DNA from: Komagataeibacter melomenusus
GTDB taxonomy: Bacteria; Pseudomonadota; Alphaproteobacteria; Acetobacterales; Acetobacteraceae
DNA: 49,100 bases
Direction of reading: 5' to 3'
Assembly: GCF_013155395.1 (NCBI RefSeq)
Contig: NZ_JABJWC010000025.1
Location: 1-49,100 of the forward strand
The notes beneath the pieces were generated by a model, which had not been told where the DNA came from, did no database searches, and was given only the letters and a program-made list of their open reading frames with translations. This document shows positions 8,428 to 17,378 of this stretch, piece by piece. The translations under genes and the position numbers were made by a program. Within the stretch, counting starts at the first letter, position 1. Every line of letters begins with the position of its first letter.

Positions 8428-9075
8428 ATGAAACACGCAAACAGACACGCAGGCGGTCGTCACCGCCATGTTTTCTCCCCCGAAGGGCTGGCGCAGGGCG
8501 CAGGCCGTCATCCGGGGCGCGGCGAAGGCCGTGAGGGCCGTGAGGGCCGCGAAGGTCGGGGCCATCATGGTCGCGGCGGCCACGGTGGCGGCCATCGGGG
8601 TGGCCCGCGCAACCGGTTGTTCGATTATGGCGAGATGCGCCTGCTGGTGCTTAGCCTGATCGCTGAAAAGCCGACCTATGGTTATGAACTGATCAAGACC
8701 ATCGAGGAAAAATTCGGGGGCAGCTACACGCCCAGCCCCGGCGTGATCTACCCCACCCTCACCTGGCTCGATGAAGCGGGCTATATCCGCCCCGGCGCGG
8801 AAGAAAGCCGCAAGAACTACCACATCACCCCCGAAGGCGCGGCATTCGTGGCCGCAAACCACGCGGGGCTGGAGGCGATCCTGGCCCGCGCGGCAACAGC
8901 CGGGCCGCAGGGGCGTGGCGGGGGCCGCAATGTGCCGGTGCCTGTCATGCGGGCGATGGAAAACCTCAAGACCGCCCTGCGCCTGCGGCTGCGCAATGGG
9001 GGCCTTGACCCGCAGGCCGAGGAGAAGATCGCGTCCCTGCTTGATGAAACCGCCCGCGCGCTGGGCGAGGCCTGA
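8428..9075 (+). CDS. PadR family transcriptional repressor, YqjI-like with His-rich N-terminus
   Basis: This 215-residue protein has a His/Gly/Arg-rich N-terminal tail (about residues 1-65, with GRHRH and GHHGRGGHGGGHRGG), then a PadR winged helix beginning MRLLVLSLIAEKPTYGYELI and containing SYTPSPGVIYPTLTWLDEAGYI, and a C-terminal helical dimerisation region. The His-rich tail plus this wHTH is the layout of E. coli YqjI, a nickel-sensitive repressor of the adjacent ferric reductase gene yqjH. The preceding gene here is a YqjH homologue, which supports the same role. An alternative ATG at 8398 lies inside the promoter and operator, so 8428 is preferred. Metal sensing is inferred from family and composition. 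Confidence 0.9.
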   Translation: MKHANRHAGGRHRHVFSPEGLAQGAGRHPGRGEGREGREGREGRGHHGRGGHGGGHRGGPRNRLFDYGEMRLLVLSLIAEKPTYGYELIKTIEEKFGGSYTPSPGVIYPTLTWLDEAGYIRPGAEESRKNYHITPEGAAFVAANHAGLEAILARAATAGPQGRGGGRNVPVPVMRAMENLKTALRLRLRNGGLDPQAEEKIASLLDETARALGEA

Positions 9076-9109
9076 GGCGCGCCCTTTCGCGCCATGAAGG
9101 AGGACAGTC

Positions 9110-9736
9110 ATGGATGACAGGATTCAGCCGGTTCTTGACCTCTATCATGAGCGCATGCGTGCCGAGCGCAGCGCGCCGCGGGTGGAAGCACCCGGCGGGC
9201 GCGATGGCGGCCACGACCAGCGCATGCGCGCCATCGGGCCGGAGACGGGGCAGTTCCTGAACATCCTGGCCCGCAGCCTCGAGCGCCCGACCATTCTCGA
9301 ACTCGGCACGTCGTTCGGCTATTCCGCCCTGTGGCTGGCCGAGGCCGCGCGGGCGCGGGGTGGTCGGCTGATTACGATGGAACGTCACGGCTATAAATCC
9401 GCCCATGCCCGCGAAATGGCCGAACAGGCCGGGCTTGCCGCCTGCATCGACTTTCGCGTAGGCGATGCGGTGGCGATGACGGCTGCATTGGACCACAAGG
9501 TCGATTTCGTGTTCGTTGATTTATGGAAAGACCTGTACGTGCCGTGTCTTGAGGCCTTTTATCCCCGCCTCAACCCCGGCGCGATCATCGTGGCCGATAA
9601 CATGATCCGGCCGGGCACGGAGGACGTAAGGCGCTACGGGCGCGCCATCCGCGCCCTGTCCGGCATGGCCAGCGTTCTGCTGCCGGTGGGCACGGGCATT
9701 GAGGTCAGCCGGTTTGAAGGCGCAATCTCCGCATAA
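9110..9736 (+). CDS. SAM-dependent O-methyltransferase
   Basis: This 208-residue protein has the class I methyltransferase fold of the O-methyltransferase family 3 (catechol/caffeoyl-CoA type). Motif I is ILELGTSFGYSALWLAEAA (about residues 62-80), an acidic ribose-binding residue follows in LITMERH, and VDFVFVDLWKDLYVPCLEAFYPRLNPGAIIVADNM (about 130-165) carries the metal-site Asp and the DN pair typical of divalent-cation-dependent enzymes. AAGGAGGAC precedes the ATG closely. It starts 34 nt after the PadR gene and is probably cotranscribed. The substrate is not evident; a catechol linked to siderophore use is speculative. Confidence 0.85.
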   Translation: MDDRIQPVLDLYHERMRAERSAPRVEAPGGRDGGHDQRMRAIGPETGQFLNILARSLERPTILELGTSFGYSALWLAEAARARGGRLITMERHGYKSAHAREMAEQAGLAACIDFRVGDAVAMTAALDHKVDFVFVDLWKDLYVPCLEAFYPRLNPGAIIVADNMIRPGTEDVRRYGRAIRALSGMASVLLPVGTGIEVSRFEGAISA

Positions 9737-9742
9737 GGCGCA

Positions 9743-9795
9743 GATAATAAAAGTTTTCGGGTGCCGCCTTTTTGCAAAAAGGCGGCATTTTTTAT
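9743..9795 (+). terminator. palindromic element copy 3, acting as terminator
   Basis: Starts ATAATAAAAGTTTTCGGGT, then the GCCGCC…GGCGGC hairpin with T5/A5 inner arms and a following T6 run. It sits just 3' of the methyltransferase gene and has all the parts of an intrinsic terminator. Confidence 0.75.
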
Positions 9796-9796
9796 T

Positions 9797-10034
9797 GGCG
9801 TATCCTGAAACGAGGCGGCCCCGAAAACGGCCATGTGAGTTCATGCCAGCAACAGGTTGCGGCATGACATGATGACTGTAAATGCGGAATAATATTTACA
9901 ACATTTAAAGTATTCATAAAGCGGCATTTACATAATCCGTATGGCTCTCTTTTTGATTTTCTTTAGGTCACGAAGGCGTCAATACCAATTTCGTGTGTTG
10001 ATGCCGGAGGGGAATCAATCTTACAAACCATTTC
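9797..10034. other. AT-rich porin upstream region
   Basis: No gene is visible. The stretch 9880-9940 is unusually AT-rich and likely holds the porin promoter, but no clear -35/-10 pair stands out. GGAGGGG near 10006 is too far from the chosen ATG to be its ribosome-binding site. Confidence 0.4.
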
Positions 10035-11579
10035 ATGTTCCGCCTTGATGAAATAAAAAGGCGTGCCTTTTCCGGTGTATTATATGAATTTTACAAGGCA
10101 GGATGGCTTTGTGTATTTTTTCTATCCTGTTTTTTTCATCATTCATCGCTGGCACAACAGCCTCTGGTCAATCATGACCCGACCCAGGCCGCGCCTGTAG
10201 CGGCCACGCGGCCTCCTGCCGCGCACAGGCTGCAGGCTTCGGTCGCGACGCGGCTCAATACCATTTTCCGCACGGAGGGGCTGTCCATCCTGCTCACCAA
10301 CCGCAATGACGCCCTGCGCGTGCGTGACCTTTCGGCAGGGTATTATGCCTCATCCGAGGCACCGGGGCACCTCCTGCCCCAGATCGGTGCCTTCCGCTCC
10401 CGCCTTGAGCGCAGGGGGGTGACATTTGCCTTTACCTACAAGGGCGAGGCCATGGCTGATGTAGGCGGCGGCATATCGCGTGGCATCGATTACGTGCATG
10501 AACTGACATTGCAGACGCAGTTCGATCTTGGCCGCCTGCTCGGCCTGCAGGGCTGGACGATCCACACCCTGCTGATGGAACGCGTGGGCCGCGAGGTCTC
10601 GCACGACCGGGTGGGTGACTACAATATCAGCCTGATGGAGGTGTACAGCCTGTCTGGCCACTCGGTCGCGCACCTGACCGACATGTACGCCCAGAAATCC
10701 TTTTTGCACAATACGGTTGACCTGGCCTTCGGGCGCATGGCGCTGACCCATGTATTTGCCACCTCGCCGCTGCTGTGCAGTTTCATGATGACATGCTCCG
10801 CCCCGGTGGCGCTCAAGCTTGACGCGGGCTTCAGCGTCTACCCCAAGGCCACATGGGGTGGCCGCGTGCGGTTGCGCCCCACGCGTGATACGATCGTGCA
10901 GGTGGGCGCCTATAATGTCAGCCCGCTCAATGAGGACATAAGTGGCTGGGCCTGGGCGGGCGAGAAAAGCACCGGCCTCATGCTGCCGGTCGAATTCGCC
11001 TGGCAGCCGTTTTTCGGGGCGCGCAGGCTGCCCGGCCATTATGTGCTCGGCTACGCGCATGACACCACCGGCTATGCCGACAATATCGGCACGCTTCCTG
11101 CGAGCAGCACCGTGCGCCGCCATGCGGGCGAGGCGCGCGACACCTTCTACCTTGAAGCCGACCAGATGCTGTACCGCAAGGGCGGCCATAACCAGATGGC
11201 GGGCGGCTACGTGCTGGGCGGCTATATTCACAACACGCCCGATGTGTCGGTCATATCGGATGAATTCTATATCGGCTCCTCCCTGCTCGGCATCATTCCC
11301 CATCGCCCGCATGACCGTTTTGGCGTGATGTATTCCTATTACCGCATGAGCCCGCGCACCGAACTCGGCCAGGAACTGCGCATGGCGGCAGGGCTGCCTT
11401 TGGGCGCCCATGTCAACGGCCCGCAGACCCACGCCGCCGTGCTGGAAGCCTATTATGGCGTGCCGATCTATCCCGGCCTGCTGGTGCAGCCGGAATTCCA
11501 GTATATGATGCGTCCCGGCGAGACATCGCACATCCCCAATGCCGAGGTGGTGGGGCTGAAGGTTATTGGTACCTTGTGA
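10035..11579 (+). CDS. OprB-family carbohydrate-selective porin
   Basis: This 514-residue outer-membrane protein has a basic N-terminus and a hydrophobic signal segment (about 22-40, cleavage after SLAQ). The mature part shows beta-barrel strand periodicity and OprB-like blocks: FRSRLERRGVTFAFTYKGEAMADVGGG, DLAFGRMALTHVFAT, and a C-terminal LEAYYGVPIYPGLLVQPEFQYMMRPG. OprB porins pass glucose and other sugars; acetic acid bacteria often carry several beside periplasmic sugar metabolism. The signal peptide has a long n-region, so the true start could be slightly downstream. It is probably monocistronic. Confidence 0.88.
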   Translation: MFRLDEIKRRAFSGVLYEFYKAGWLCVFFLSCFFHHSSLAQQPLVNHDPTQAAPVAATRPPAAHRLQASVATRLNTIFRTEGLSILLTNRNDALRVRDLSAGYYASSEAPGHLLPQIGAFRSRLERRGVTFAFTYKGEAMADVGGGISRGIDYVHELTLQTQFDLGRLLGLQGWTIHTLLMERVGREVSHDRVGDYNISLMEVYSLSGHSVAHLTDMYAQKSFLHNTVDLAFGRMALTHVFATSPLLCSFMMTCSAPVALKLDAGFSVYPKATWGGRVRLRPTRDTIVQVGAYNVSPLNEDISGWAWAGEKSTGLMLPVEFAWQPFFGARRLPGHYVLGYAHDTTGYADNIGTLPASSTVRRHAGEARDTFYLEADQMLYRKGGHNQMAGGYVLGGYIHNTPDVSVISDEFYIGSSLLGIIPHRPHDRFGVMYSYYRMSPRTELGQELRMAAGLPLGAHVNGPQTHAAVLEAYYGVPIYPGLLVQPEFQYMMRPGETSHIPNAEVVGLKVIGTL

Positions 11580-11602
11580 TGCAATGGCAGAATTCTGACG
11601 GT

Positions 11603-11651
11603 GATTTTGAAGTTTTTTGAAAAAAGGCAGGACAGCCTGCCCTAAACCGTC
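11603..11651. repeat. degenerate fragment of the palindromic element, copy 4
   Basis: GATTTTGAAGTTTTTTGAAAA resembles one hairpin arm of the element, followed by a GGCAGG-ACAG-CCTGCC stem. It lies 3' of the porin. The rest of 11652-11866 shows nothing I can name. Confidence 0.35.
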
Positions 11652-11866
11652 AGGCGCGGGCCAAGCCGCCAGCCTTCCTAGCCTTCCCAGCCTGGCGGGC
11701 CACCCTGCGCGCCAGGGAACATGAGGTTGACCACAGAGCTGATCACATCATGATCGACCCTGCCAGATGCTGTAAATAACAGGGACATTGCAGGTGAAAC
11801 GGCCCTGAAAAAATGCGTTGTGCTGTGGCCCTGATGGCGCGTAAAGGGCATGGGCATCCCGCCATG

Positions 11867-13069
11867 TCAGGATCGGGCAGAGGCCGGGTGGGTTACAACG
11901 CCAGCAGGCACGGCCTTGTGGGCCATGCGGTGCTGGAAATGGATGGCAAGGCCCACCAGCCCCAGCCCGATCAGGGCAAAACACGCCGAGAGCACCGGCA
12001 GCCCGGCATACGACCAGCGCGTCACCACCATATGGCTGCCTGCCCACGCGCCAATGGCGTTGCCGAAGTTGAAGGAACTCTGGTTCATGGCCGCCGCGAT
12101 ATTGGGGGCGGAGCCTGCGCATGCCACAACGTAGGTCTGGAGCGGCGCCATGGGCGCATAGATGAACACGCCCCACAGGAACAGCAGTGCAAGGCAGCTC
12201 CAGCTCATGAGGCTGCCCGGCACAAGCAGCAGCTGCACTACCGCCACCGCCGCCATGAGCCCGGCGCAGGAGGGCAGCATCTTCCAGTCAGCCAGCCGGC
12301 CACCCAGCAGGTTGCCCAGGCACAGCCCGCCGCCGATCATGAGCAGCACGGCATCGATCACATGCGTGCCCAGTCCCGTGCGTACCTGCAAAAAGGGCGA
12401 GATATAGGTAAACAGCGTGAACATGCTGGCCGATGTACACATGGAAACCAGCATCATGGTCACCACCAGCGGGTGCAGCATGGCCCGGAACTGCGCGGCC
12501 AGCGGGATGGTGGCGCCGACAGCCCGGTCGCGCGGGATGCACAGCCACATGGCACTCCATGCCGCCACGCCCACCGCGCAGATCAGCCAGAACGCCATGC
12601 GCCATGAGGTCAGCTGCGCCACCACGGTGCCCATCGGCACGCCGAGGATCATGGCCAGCGTCAGCCCGATATAAACGAGCGAGAGCGCTTCGGCACGTTT
12701 TTGCGGCGGCACGATCTGGCATGCCATGATGGAGGCCGCGCCATAAAAGGTGCCATGCGAGAACGAGGTCAGCACGCGCGCCAGCATCAGGCTCCAGTAG
12801 CCCGGCGCGAGCGCGCTGCATGCATTGCCCGCGATGAAGATGCCCATGGTCAGCAGCAGCGTGTTGCGCCGCGAGAGGCTGTTGGTCAGGATGGCGACGA
12901 CGGGGGAGGCGATCGTAACCCCGATGGCATAGCCCGAGACCAGCAGCCCCGCCTGCGCGATGGAGACATGCAGCCCCCCCGAGAGTTGCGGCAGAAGCCC
13001 CATGACGATGGTTTCCGTCGTGCCGAGGCCAAAGGCCCCGATCGCCAGGGCGAGCAACGCTATGGGCAA
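11867..13069 (-). CDS. DHA1-type MFS transporter (AraJ/arabinose-efflux-like)
   Basis: This 400-residue protein has 12 hydrophobic segments. It opens LPIALLALAIGAFGLGTTETIVMGLLPQL, the usual N-terminus of the AraJ/YdhP/Cml-type DHA1 exporters, with VLTSFSHGTFYGAASIMACQIVPPQKRAEALSLV in the loop 4-5 region. The frame is open further upstream to 13237 but that extension is AT-rich and non-coding in character. A TTG at 13069 has AAGGA 8 nt upstream and begins exactly at the family's usual start, so TTG is chosen. The exported substrate is unknown; the family moves sugars, purine nucleosides or drugs. Flanking genes do not suggest an operon. Confidence 0.88.
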   Translation of the reverse strand: MPIALLALAIGAFGLGTTETIVMGLLPQLSGGLHVSIAQAGLLVSGYAIGVTIASPVVAILTNSLSRRNTLLLTMGIFIAGNACSALAPGYWSLMLARVLTSFSHGTFYGAASIMACQIVPPQKRAEALSLVYIGLTLAMILGVPMGTVVAQLTSWRMAFWLICAVGVAAWSAMWLCIPRDRAVGATIPLAAQFRAMLHPLVVTMMLVSMCTSASMFTLFTYISPFLQVRTGLGTHVIDAVLLMIGGGLCLGNLLGGRLADWKMLPSCAGLMAAVAVVQLLLVPGSLMSWSCLALLFLWGVFIYAPMAPLQTYVVACAGSAPNIAAAMNQSSFNFGNAIGAWAGSHMVVTRWSYAGLPVLSACFALIGLGLVGLAIHFQHRMAHKAVPAGVVTHPASARS

Positions 13070-13301
13070 GAGACATGTCCTTGAACGGGCGGCGCGCACC
13101 GCACTGTTATGATGCAGGCGCGACGCGCAGTATGCGGCGAAAAAAAGGGGAATATGCCAGATTACGACATTTTGCAGTGTGGAAAATGACTGTAAAACAG
13201 AAATATATTTTATGCGCATACATGATATTCCATCCACGAATGCAATTTATACATATATCTTATTGCATGGTGTAAGGAGCGTTCATGCGCATGGCCTGGC
13301 G
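13070..13301. other. AT-rich upstream region of the MFS gene
   Basis: No gene is supported. A loose dyad TGCAATTTATACATA…TATTGCA occurs at about 13240-13267. Promoter elements for the MFS gene are expected here, but none is clear. Confidence 0.35.
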
Positions 13302-14315
13302 TTACAGGCCGGTCAGGGCGTGCATGGCGGATATCATTTTCTCTGTCCTGGTCGGATTGCTGATCTGGATCTGTCCATGATAGGCGATGCACAGGCCCTC
13401 AGGATATCCGAACACATGGACATTGAACCTGTTTTCCGGCGGGGCAAAGGTTGGCTGCAGGTGCAGGATATCCTGCACGCCGGGGCCTGCCACCGGCATG
13501 AAAGCGGCGATGGAGCCATGACGGAAGGTTCTGGACTGTATGGTGTTCGCGCCGGTCTCCTGCGTCTCGAATACCTTCAGGATGTTATGGGCGGTCACCT
13601 CCGTGGCGAAGGTGTAGTGGTGCGGATGGCTGTCTCCCGCGCCTTCGGCAATGCCAATGACCTGGTTGTGCTCATTGAGCAGCGCCGCCCCGGAGATGCC
13701 CGGCATCAGGGCGGCAGGATCGGTAAACCACGCGTACATGATGCCCCTGTAGAGCCGTGGTGCGACTTCGACCCCGCTGATCTTGTCGTACGCGGGCGTG
13801 TTGGGCTGTATGTCGAGCAGGACCGCGTTATCACCCTGCACGCCGGGCACGCCGGAGTCAGGCTCCTGCGCCAGGCGGCTTTCTGACAGGATGGTGGCCG
13901 GGGTCTGCTTTGCATCGCCAAGTTTGTGGCCAAACTGGTCAAAAACATAAATTTTGCCATGCTCGCGCAAGGCATGCTGCGTGACGTGCCGTATTGTCAG
14001 GATACGGTCATGCCCTTGGGGCGTGCGGCTGTCGCGCAGGATAATGCCCGACCCGCTGATATCGTTCTGGCCATTGGGCAGGGCCACGTAAAGGTACACG
14101 GTGGCCTCCAGCGCCACGCGCTCGCTTTCTGGCACGCGCTGCCCGTCAAAACACGAATGCGCCGCCACGATACCCGGCCCGCTCTGATGCGCCATATCCT
14201 TGTAGGCAATGACAAACGGGCCAAGTCTGTGCGCAATGGCCACGCTCACGTAGTACAAGACGATGACAATCCACGGCAGCCAGTGCCACCGTTCGCGTAA
14301 GAAGCGCCGGATCAT
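13302..14315 (-). CDS. membrane-anchored trypsin-like serine protease
   Basis: This 337-residue protein has an N-terminal membrane anchor (about 12-30) followed by a chymotrypsin-fold domain. The catalytic residues I read are His in ILTIRHVT, Asp in QGDNAVLLDI, and Ser in MPGISGAALLNEHNQVIGI. SGSGIIL before the His motif is also typical. The anchor followed by a protease domain implies action in the periplasm. No PDZ domain is visible, so it is not a DegP/HtrA protein. The family is broad and the substrate cannot be named. It lies between the MFS gene and rlmJ on the same strand but with long gaps, so it is probably separate. Confidence 0.7.
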   Translation of the reverse strand: MIRRFLRERWHWLPWIVIVLYYVSVAIAHRLGPFVIAYKDMAHQSGPGIVAAHSCFDGQRVPESERVALEATVYLYVALPNGQNDISGSGIILRDSRTPQGHDRILTIRHVTQHALREHGKIYVFDQFGHKLGDAKQTPATILSESRLAQEPDSGVPGVQGDNAVLLDIQPNTPAYDKISGVEVAPRLYRGIMYAWFTDPAALMPGISGAALLNEHNQVIGIAEGAGDSHPHHYTFATEVTAHNILKVFETQETGANTIQSRTFRHGSIAAFMPVAGPGVQDILHLQPTFAPPENRFNVHVFGYPEGLCIAYHGQIQISNPTRTEKMISAMHALTGL

Positions 14316-14409
14316 GTCATGTCAGTGCGGCAGGCAGGGAACATGAACCCCATACTATCACGCGGGCGTGATCTCAGCCACAGGGCATGACACCGTGCCG
14401 CCTTGCGGG

Positions 14410-15261
14410 TTATTCCCCCACGATCCATTCCACGCTGCCCTCTGCCTGCCCATCGCCAAGATACGGGCACAGGGCGGCGAGAATGGCCTGCGCCTCGTCC
14501 TCGAAGTGGAAGGGCGGGTTGGCGATAAGCAGCCCGCTGCCATTGAGGCGGGTCGGGTCGAGCGGGGGGCGCAGGGTCAGCTCAATCGCCAGCAGCTTGC
14601 GCTGGCCTGCATCCTTCAGCCCGTTCATGAAGGCCCGCACCGGCGCGCGGTGCTTGATGGGATACCACGCCGCCACGATCCCGGCCGCAAAGCGCCTGCG
14701 TGCTGTCATGATGGCCCGGGCCAGGCGGGCAAATTCATCCCGGTCCTCAAAGGGCGGGTCCATCAGCACCAGCCCGCGCTTTGCCTGCCGGGGCGGCAGT
14801 AGCGCGGTGATGGCCTGATAGCCATCACGGCCATGCACCGAAACCTGCGGATTGTGGCGGAACAGCCGCCGCAGGTCATGCTGGTCCTCCGGGTGGTGTT
14901 CGCAACAGGTCAGCGTATCATCGGGGCGCAGCAGGCGGGCGATGATTTCGGGCGAGCCGGGATAGAACAGCCGCCCCTCATGCGCGTGCATGACCGCGCG
15001 CACGATGTCGAGCCAGGGGCCAAGGGCGGCCTGTTGTGCAATGCTCAGCGGGGCTTCGAGCAGGCGGCCGATGCCCTCGCGCCACTCGCCCGTGGCCTGG
15101 GCCTGCGGGCCGGACAGGTCATACAGGCCGATACCGGCATGCGTATCGAGTACGGAAAAAGCAGACGGCTTGCGGCACAGTGCCCTGATCAGGGCCACAA
15201 GCAGGGCGTGTTTCATGACATCGGCAAAGTTGCCGGCATGATAGCTGTGTCTGTAATTCAA
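14410..15261 (-). CDS. rlmJ: 23S rRNA (adenine(2030)-N6)-methyltransferase RlmJ
   Basis: This 283-residue protein begins MNYRHSYHAGNFADVMKHALL, almost the exact RlmJ signature. VLDTHAGIGLYDL is the SAM-binding motif I and LVLMDPPFEDRDEF holds the catalytic DPPF/Y-type motif of N6-adenine methyltransferases. RlmJ methylates A2030 of 23S rRNA in E. coli. Length and start match the family (about 280 residues). It appears monocistronic. Confidence 0.95.
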   Translation of the reverse strand: MNYRHSYHAGNFADVMKHALLVALIRALCRKPSAFSVLDTHAGIGLYDLSGPQAQATGEWREGIGRLLEAPLSIAQQAALGPWLDIVRAVMHAHEGRLFYPGSPEIIARLLRPDDTLTCCEHHPEDQHDLRRLFRHNPQVSVHGRDGYQAITALLPPRQAKRGLVLMDPPFEDRDEFARLARAIMTARRRFAAGIVAAWYPIKHRAPVRAFMNGLKDAGQRKLLAIELTLRPPLDPTRLNGSGLLIANPPFHFEDEAQAILAALCPYLGDGQAEGSVEWIVGE

Positions 15262-15365
15262 GTCTGTCCTGCCAAGATGCGCTCACGGGCCTGCCTGCCG
15301 TGTCGCGGCAAGCGTTATCGTGCTTTAGGGCCGCCTGTCCATCCCGGCCTGAGGCCGCAGGCAGC

Positions 15366-15527
15366 CTAGCGCAGGAAGTAAGCCACCAGCGCCCACAGGG
15401 GCAGGGCCATCAGCAGGCTGAAAAAGATGGCGCTTGCAGCCGAATACCGGCGGCGGGCAGGGGCAGGGATGGGCTGGGCAGCGGGTTGGGAAACCGTCTG
15501 TGTCAGAGCGATACCATCAAACGACAT
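15366..15527 (-). CDS. small single-pass membrane protein
   Basis: A possible 53-residue protein, starting MSFDGIALTQTVS, with a proline-rich middle, an RRRY basic patch and one C-terminal membrane helix (about 31-50). AAGG stands upstream of the ATG. No family is recognised. The coding call rests on the helix and the composition only. Confidence 0.45.
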   Translation of the reverse strand: MSFDGIALTQTVSQPAAQPIPAPARRRYSAASAIFFSLLMALPLWALVAYFLR

Positions 15528-15666
15528 GCGCTTAGGGCCTTGAAACTGAATGGAAGGGGATAAAAACGCCCCCAATTATGGAGCATCACCACAATCCTGC
15601 CTTAAAAATAACATGATCTCCTGTCAATCAATTTCACTTAAACTGTGGCCCGTATTATCACCCGCA

Positions 15667-15870
15667 TCAGTGCGGTAGGCTGAAAAAGCGGGCATTAACA
15701 GACGTTTCCACAAAATCCATGGGGTCCATCGCCTGCGGGTTGCCGCCTGCTGCGCCGGTACGCGACGATAAGCCTGAGAAAAAACCGGCCCGCATGATCC
15801 GCCATGATGTGTCGTGCTGCATGCCCTGAAATTTCATGGGCGGCCGCACGCTTTCTTTTGCTGCCTGCAT
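15667..15870 (-). CDS. small hypothetical protein (uncertain)
   Basis: An open frame of 67 codons, possibly starting at the internal ATG at 15837. The predicted protein has no membrane helix or known motif. It fills part of the gap before the levansucrase promoter and may be spurious. Confidence 0.25.
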   Translation of the reverse strand: MQAAKESVRPPMKFQGMQHDTSWRIMRAGFFSGLSSRTGAAGGNPQAMDPMDFVETSVNARFFSLPH

Positions 15871-15936
15871 GCCCGCGGCCTATATTTCCTTATGTCAGGA
15901 GCGACAAGACAGCGCGATTACCCTGGCACATGAAAG

Positions 15937-15962
15937 TATAATGGCATGAATAATGCATTATA
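15937..15962 (+). promoter_or_regulatory. levansucrase promoter region with overlapping palindrome
   Basis: A perfect TATAAT (15937-15942) lies 87 nt before the levansucrase ATG. It is the left arm of an imperfect dyad TATAATGGCAT…ATGCATTATA, so a regulator bound here would cover the -10. No good -35 was found. Confidence 0.45.
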
Positions 15963-16028
15963 CGGAACAAATACCTGCATATAAATACATCAGGGCCAGT
16001 CATCCTGCCCTGCTGAGAGGATCAGATC

Positions 16029-17321
16029 ATGGTTTCCTCCAATGCACGCCTTCCGTCCGCCTGGACCATCGCCGATGCGCTCAAGGTGCATGCCGATGAC
16101 CCCACCACCACCATGCCCGTCATCGCCCAGGATTTTCCCGTTATTGATGATGCCCTGTGGCAGTGGGACACCGGCGCCCTGCGCCGCATCACGGGCGAGA
16201 CGGTCACCTTCAAGGGCTGGTACGTCATGTGGTCGCTCGTTGCCGAACGCGCGCAGACAGGTGACGACGCTGCCGGCTGGCACAACCGCAACGCCTTCGC
16301 CTTTATTGGCTATTACTACAGCCGCAATGGCATTGACTGGACCTTTGGCGGCCGCCTGCTCAATACCAGCGCCGACCTGCGGCCCGATGAATGGTCGGGC
16401 AGCCTGATCATGCGCCAGGGCAGCGAGAATGTGGTCGACATGTTCTATACCTCCGTCAACACGGATGTGAACCAGAGCGTGCCGTCCGTTTCCACCGGCA
16501 CGATCCATGCCGATGACAGCGGCGTCTGGTTCGAAGGCTTCACGGCCACGACCGAGATGTTCTCGGCCGACGGACTGCATTACGCCAATGCTTCCCAGGA
16601 CCCGTATTTCGACTTCCGTGACCCGCACCCCTTCATCAACCCCGCCGACGGACAGGTCTACTGCCTGTTTGAAGGCAACGTGCCGGGCATGCGTGGCGAC
16701 TTTGTCATCACCGACCGCGAGGCAGGCCACCTGCCGCCGGGCTACACCGTAGGCGAAGGGGCAGGCTATGGCGCCGCCGCCATCGGCATTGCGCGGCTGG
16801 TTTCCTCCTACGCGCAGGGTGATTTCTCGCGCTGGGAAATGCTGCCCGCCCTGGTCACCGCCCTGGGGGTGAACGACCAGACCGAACGGCCGCATGTCGT
16901 GTTCCACAACGGGCTGACCTACCTGTTCACCATCAGCCACCATTCCACCTATACCGGCGGGCTGGAAGGGCCGGACGGGGTGTACGGGTTCGTGTCGCGC
17001 CACGGCATTTTTGGCCCCTATACGCCGCTGAACAGTTCGGGGCTGGTGCTGGGCAACCCGTCCTCCGCGCCATACGAGACCTACAGCCACTTTGTCGACC
17101 CGATGGGCTACGTGCAGTCCTTCATCGACACGCTGCCTGCCCCCGGCACCGACCCGCAGGCCCCCGCAACCTACCGTATTGGCGGCACGCTCGCCCCCAC
17201 GGTGCGCATTGTACTGGAGGATGACCGCACCTTCCTGACCGAGGTGCATGATTACGGGCAGATCTTCGCCTTTGACGAATGGGCCGCAAGCAACCAGCCC
17301 GACCCGCGTCCCGCCACCTGA
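16029..17321 (+). CDS. GH68 levansucrase without a signal peptide (LevU-like)
   Basis: This 430-residue enzyme should split sucrose and polymerise the fructose into levan. Catalytic residues are visible: nucleophile Asp47 in WQWDTG, transition-state stabiliser Asp198 in DFRDPHPF, and acid/base Glu286 in NDQTERPHVVF. Other GH68 blocks are HNRNAFAFIGYYYSR, EWSGSLIM and LTYLFTISHHSTY. The N-terminus (SAWTIADALKVHADDPTTTMP) resembles Zymomonas LevU, which also lacks a signal peptide, unlike LsdA of Gluconacetobacter diazotrophicus. AGAGGA precedes the ATG by 8 nt. It is followed by a GC hairpin and seems monocistronic. How it leaves the cell is unclear. Confidence 0.94.
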   Translation: MVSSNARLPSAWTIADALKVHADDPTTTMPVIAQDFPVIDDALWQWDTGALRRITGETVTFKGWYVMWSLVAERAQTGDDAAGWHNRNAFAFIGYYYSRNGIDWTFGGRLLNTSADLRPDEWSGSLIMRQGSENVVDMFYTSVNTDVNQSVPSVSTGTIHADDSGVWFEGFTATTEMFSADGLHYANASQDPYFDFRDPHPFINPADGQVYCLFEGNVPGMRGDFVITDREAGHLPPGYTVGEGAGYGAAAIGIARLVSSYAQGDFSRWEMLPALVTALGVNDQTERPHVVFHNGLTYLFTISHHSTYTGGLEGPDGVYGFVSRHGIFGPYTPLNSSGLVLGNPSSAPYETYSHFVDPMGYVQSFIDTLPAPGTDPQAPATYRIGGTLAPTVRIVLEDDRTFLTEVHDYGQIFAFDEWAASNQPDPRPAT

Positions 17322-17333
17322 CACCAGCCATTG

Positions 17334-17361
17334 GGGAGGCCGCCATGCAAGGCGGCCTCCC
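17334..17361 (+). terminator. strong hairpin after the levansucrase gene
   Basis: An 11-bp perfect stem GGGAGGCCGCC/GGCGGCCTCCC with loop ATGCAA, 12 nt after the stop codon. There is no T run, so it may protect the mRNA 3' end rather than terminate. Confidence 0.5.
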
Positions 17362-17378
17362 TGCCGGAACCATGCGTC

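Noticed and set aside
15942-15957. A sigma54-like TGGCATG-N4-ATGCA before levansucrase
   Set aside because: GG-N10-GC spacing fits, but it is part of a dyad and a perfect TATAAT lies next to it; a sigma54 role is weakly supported.
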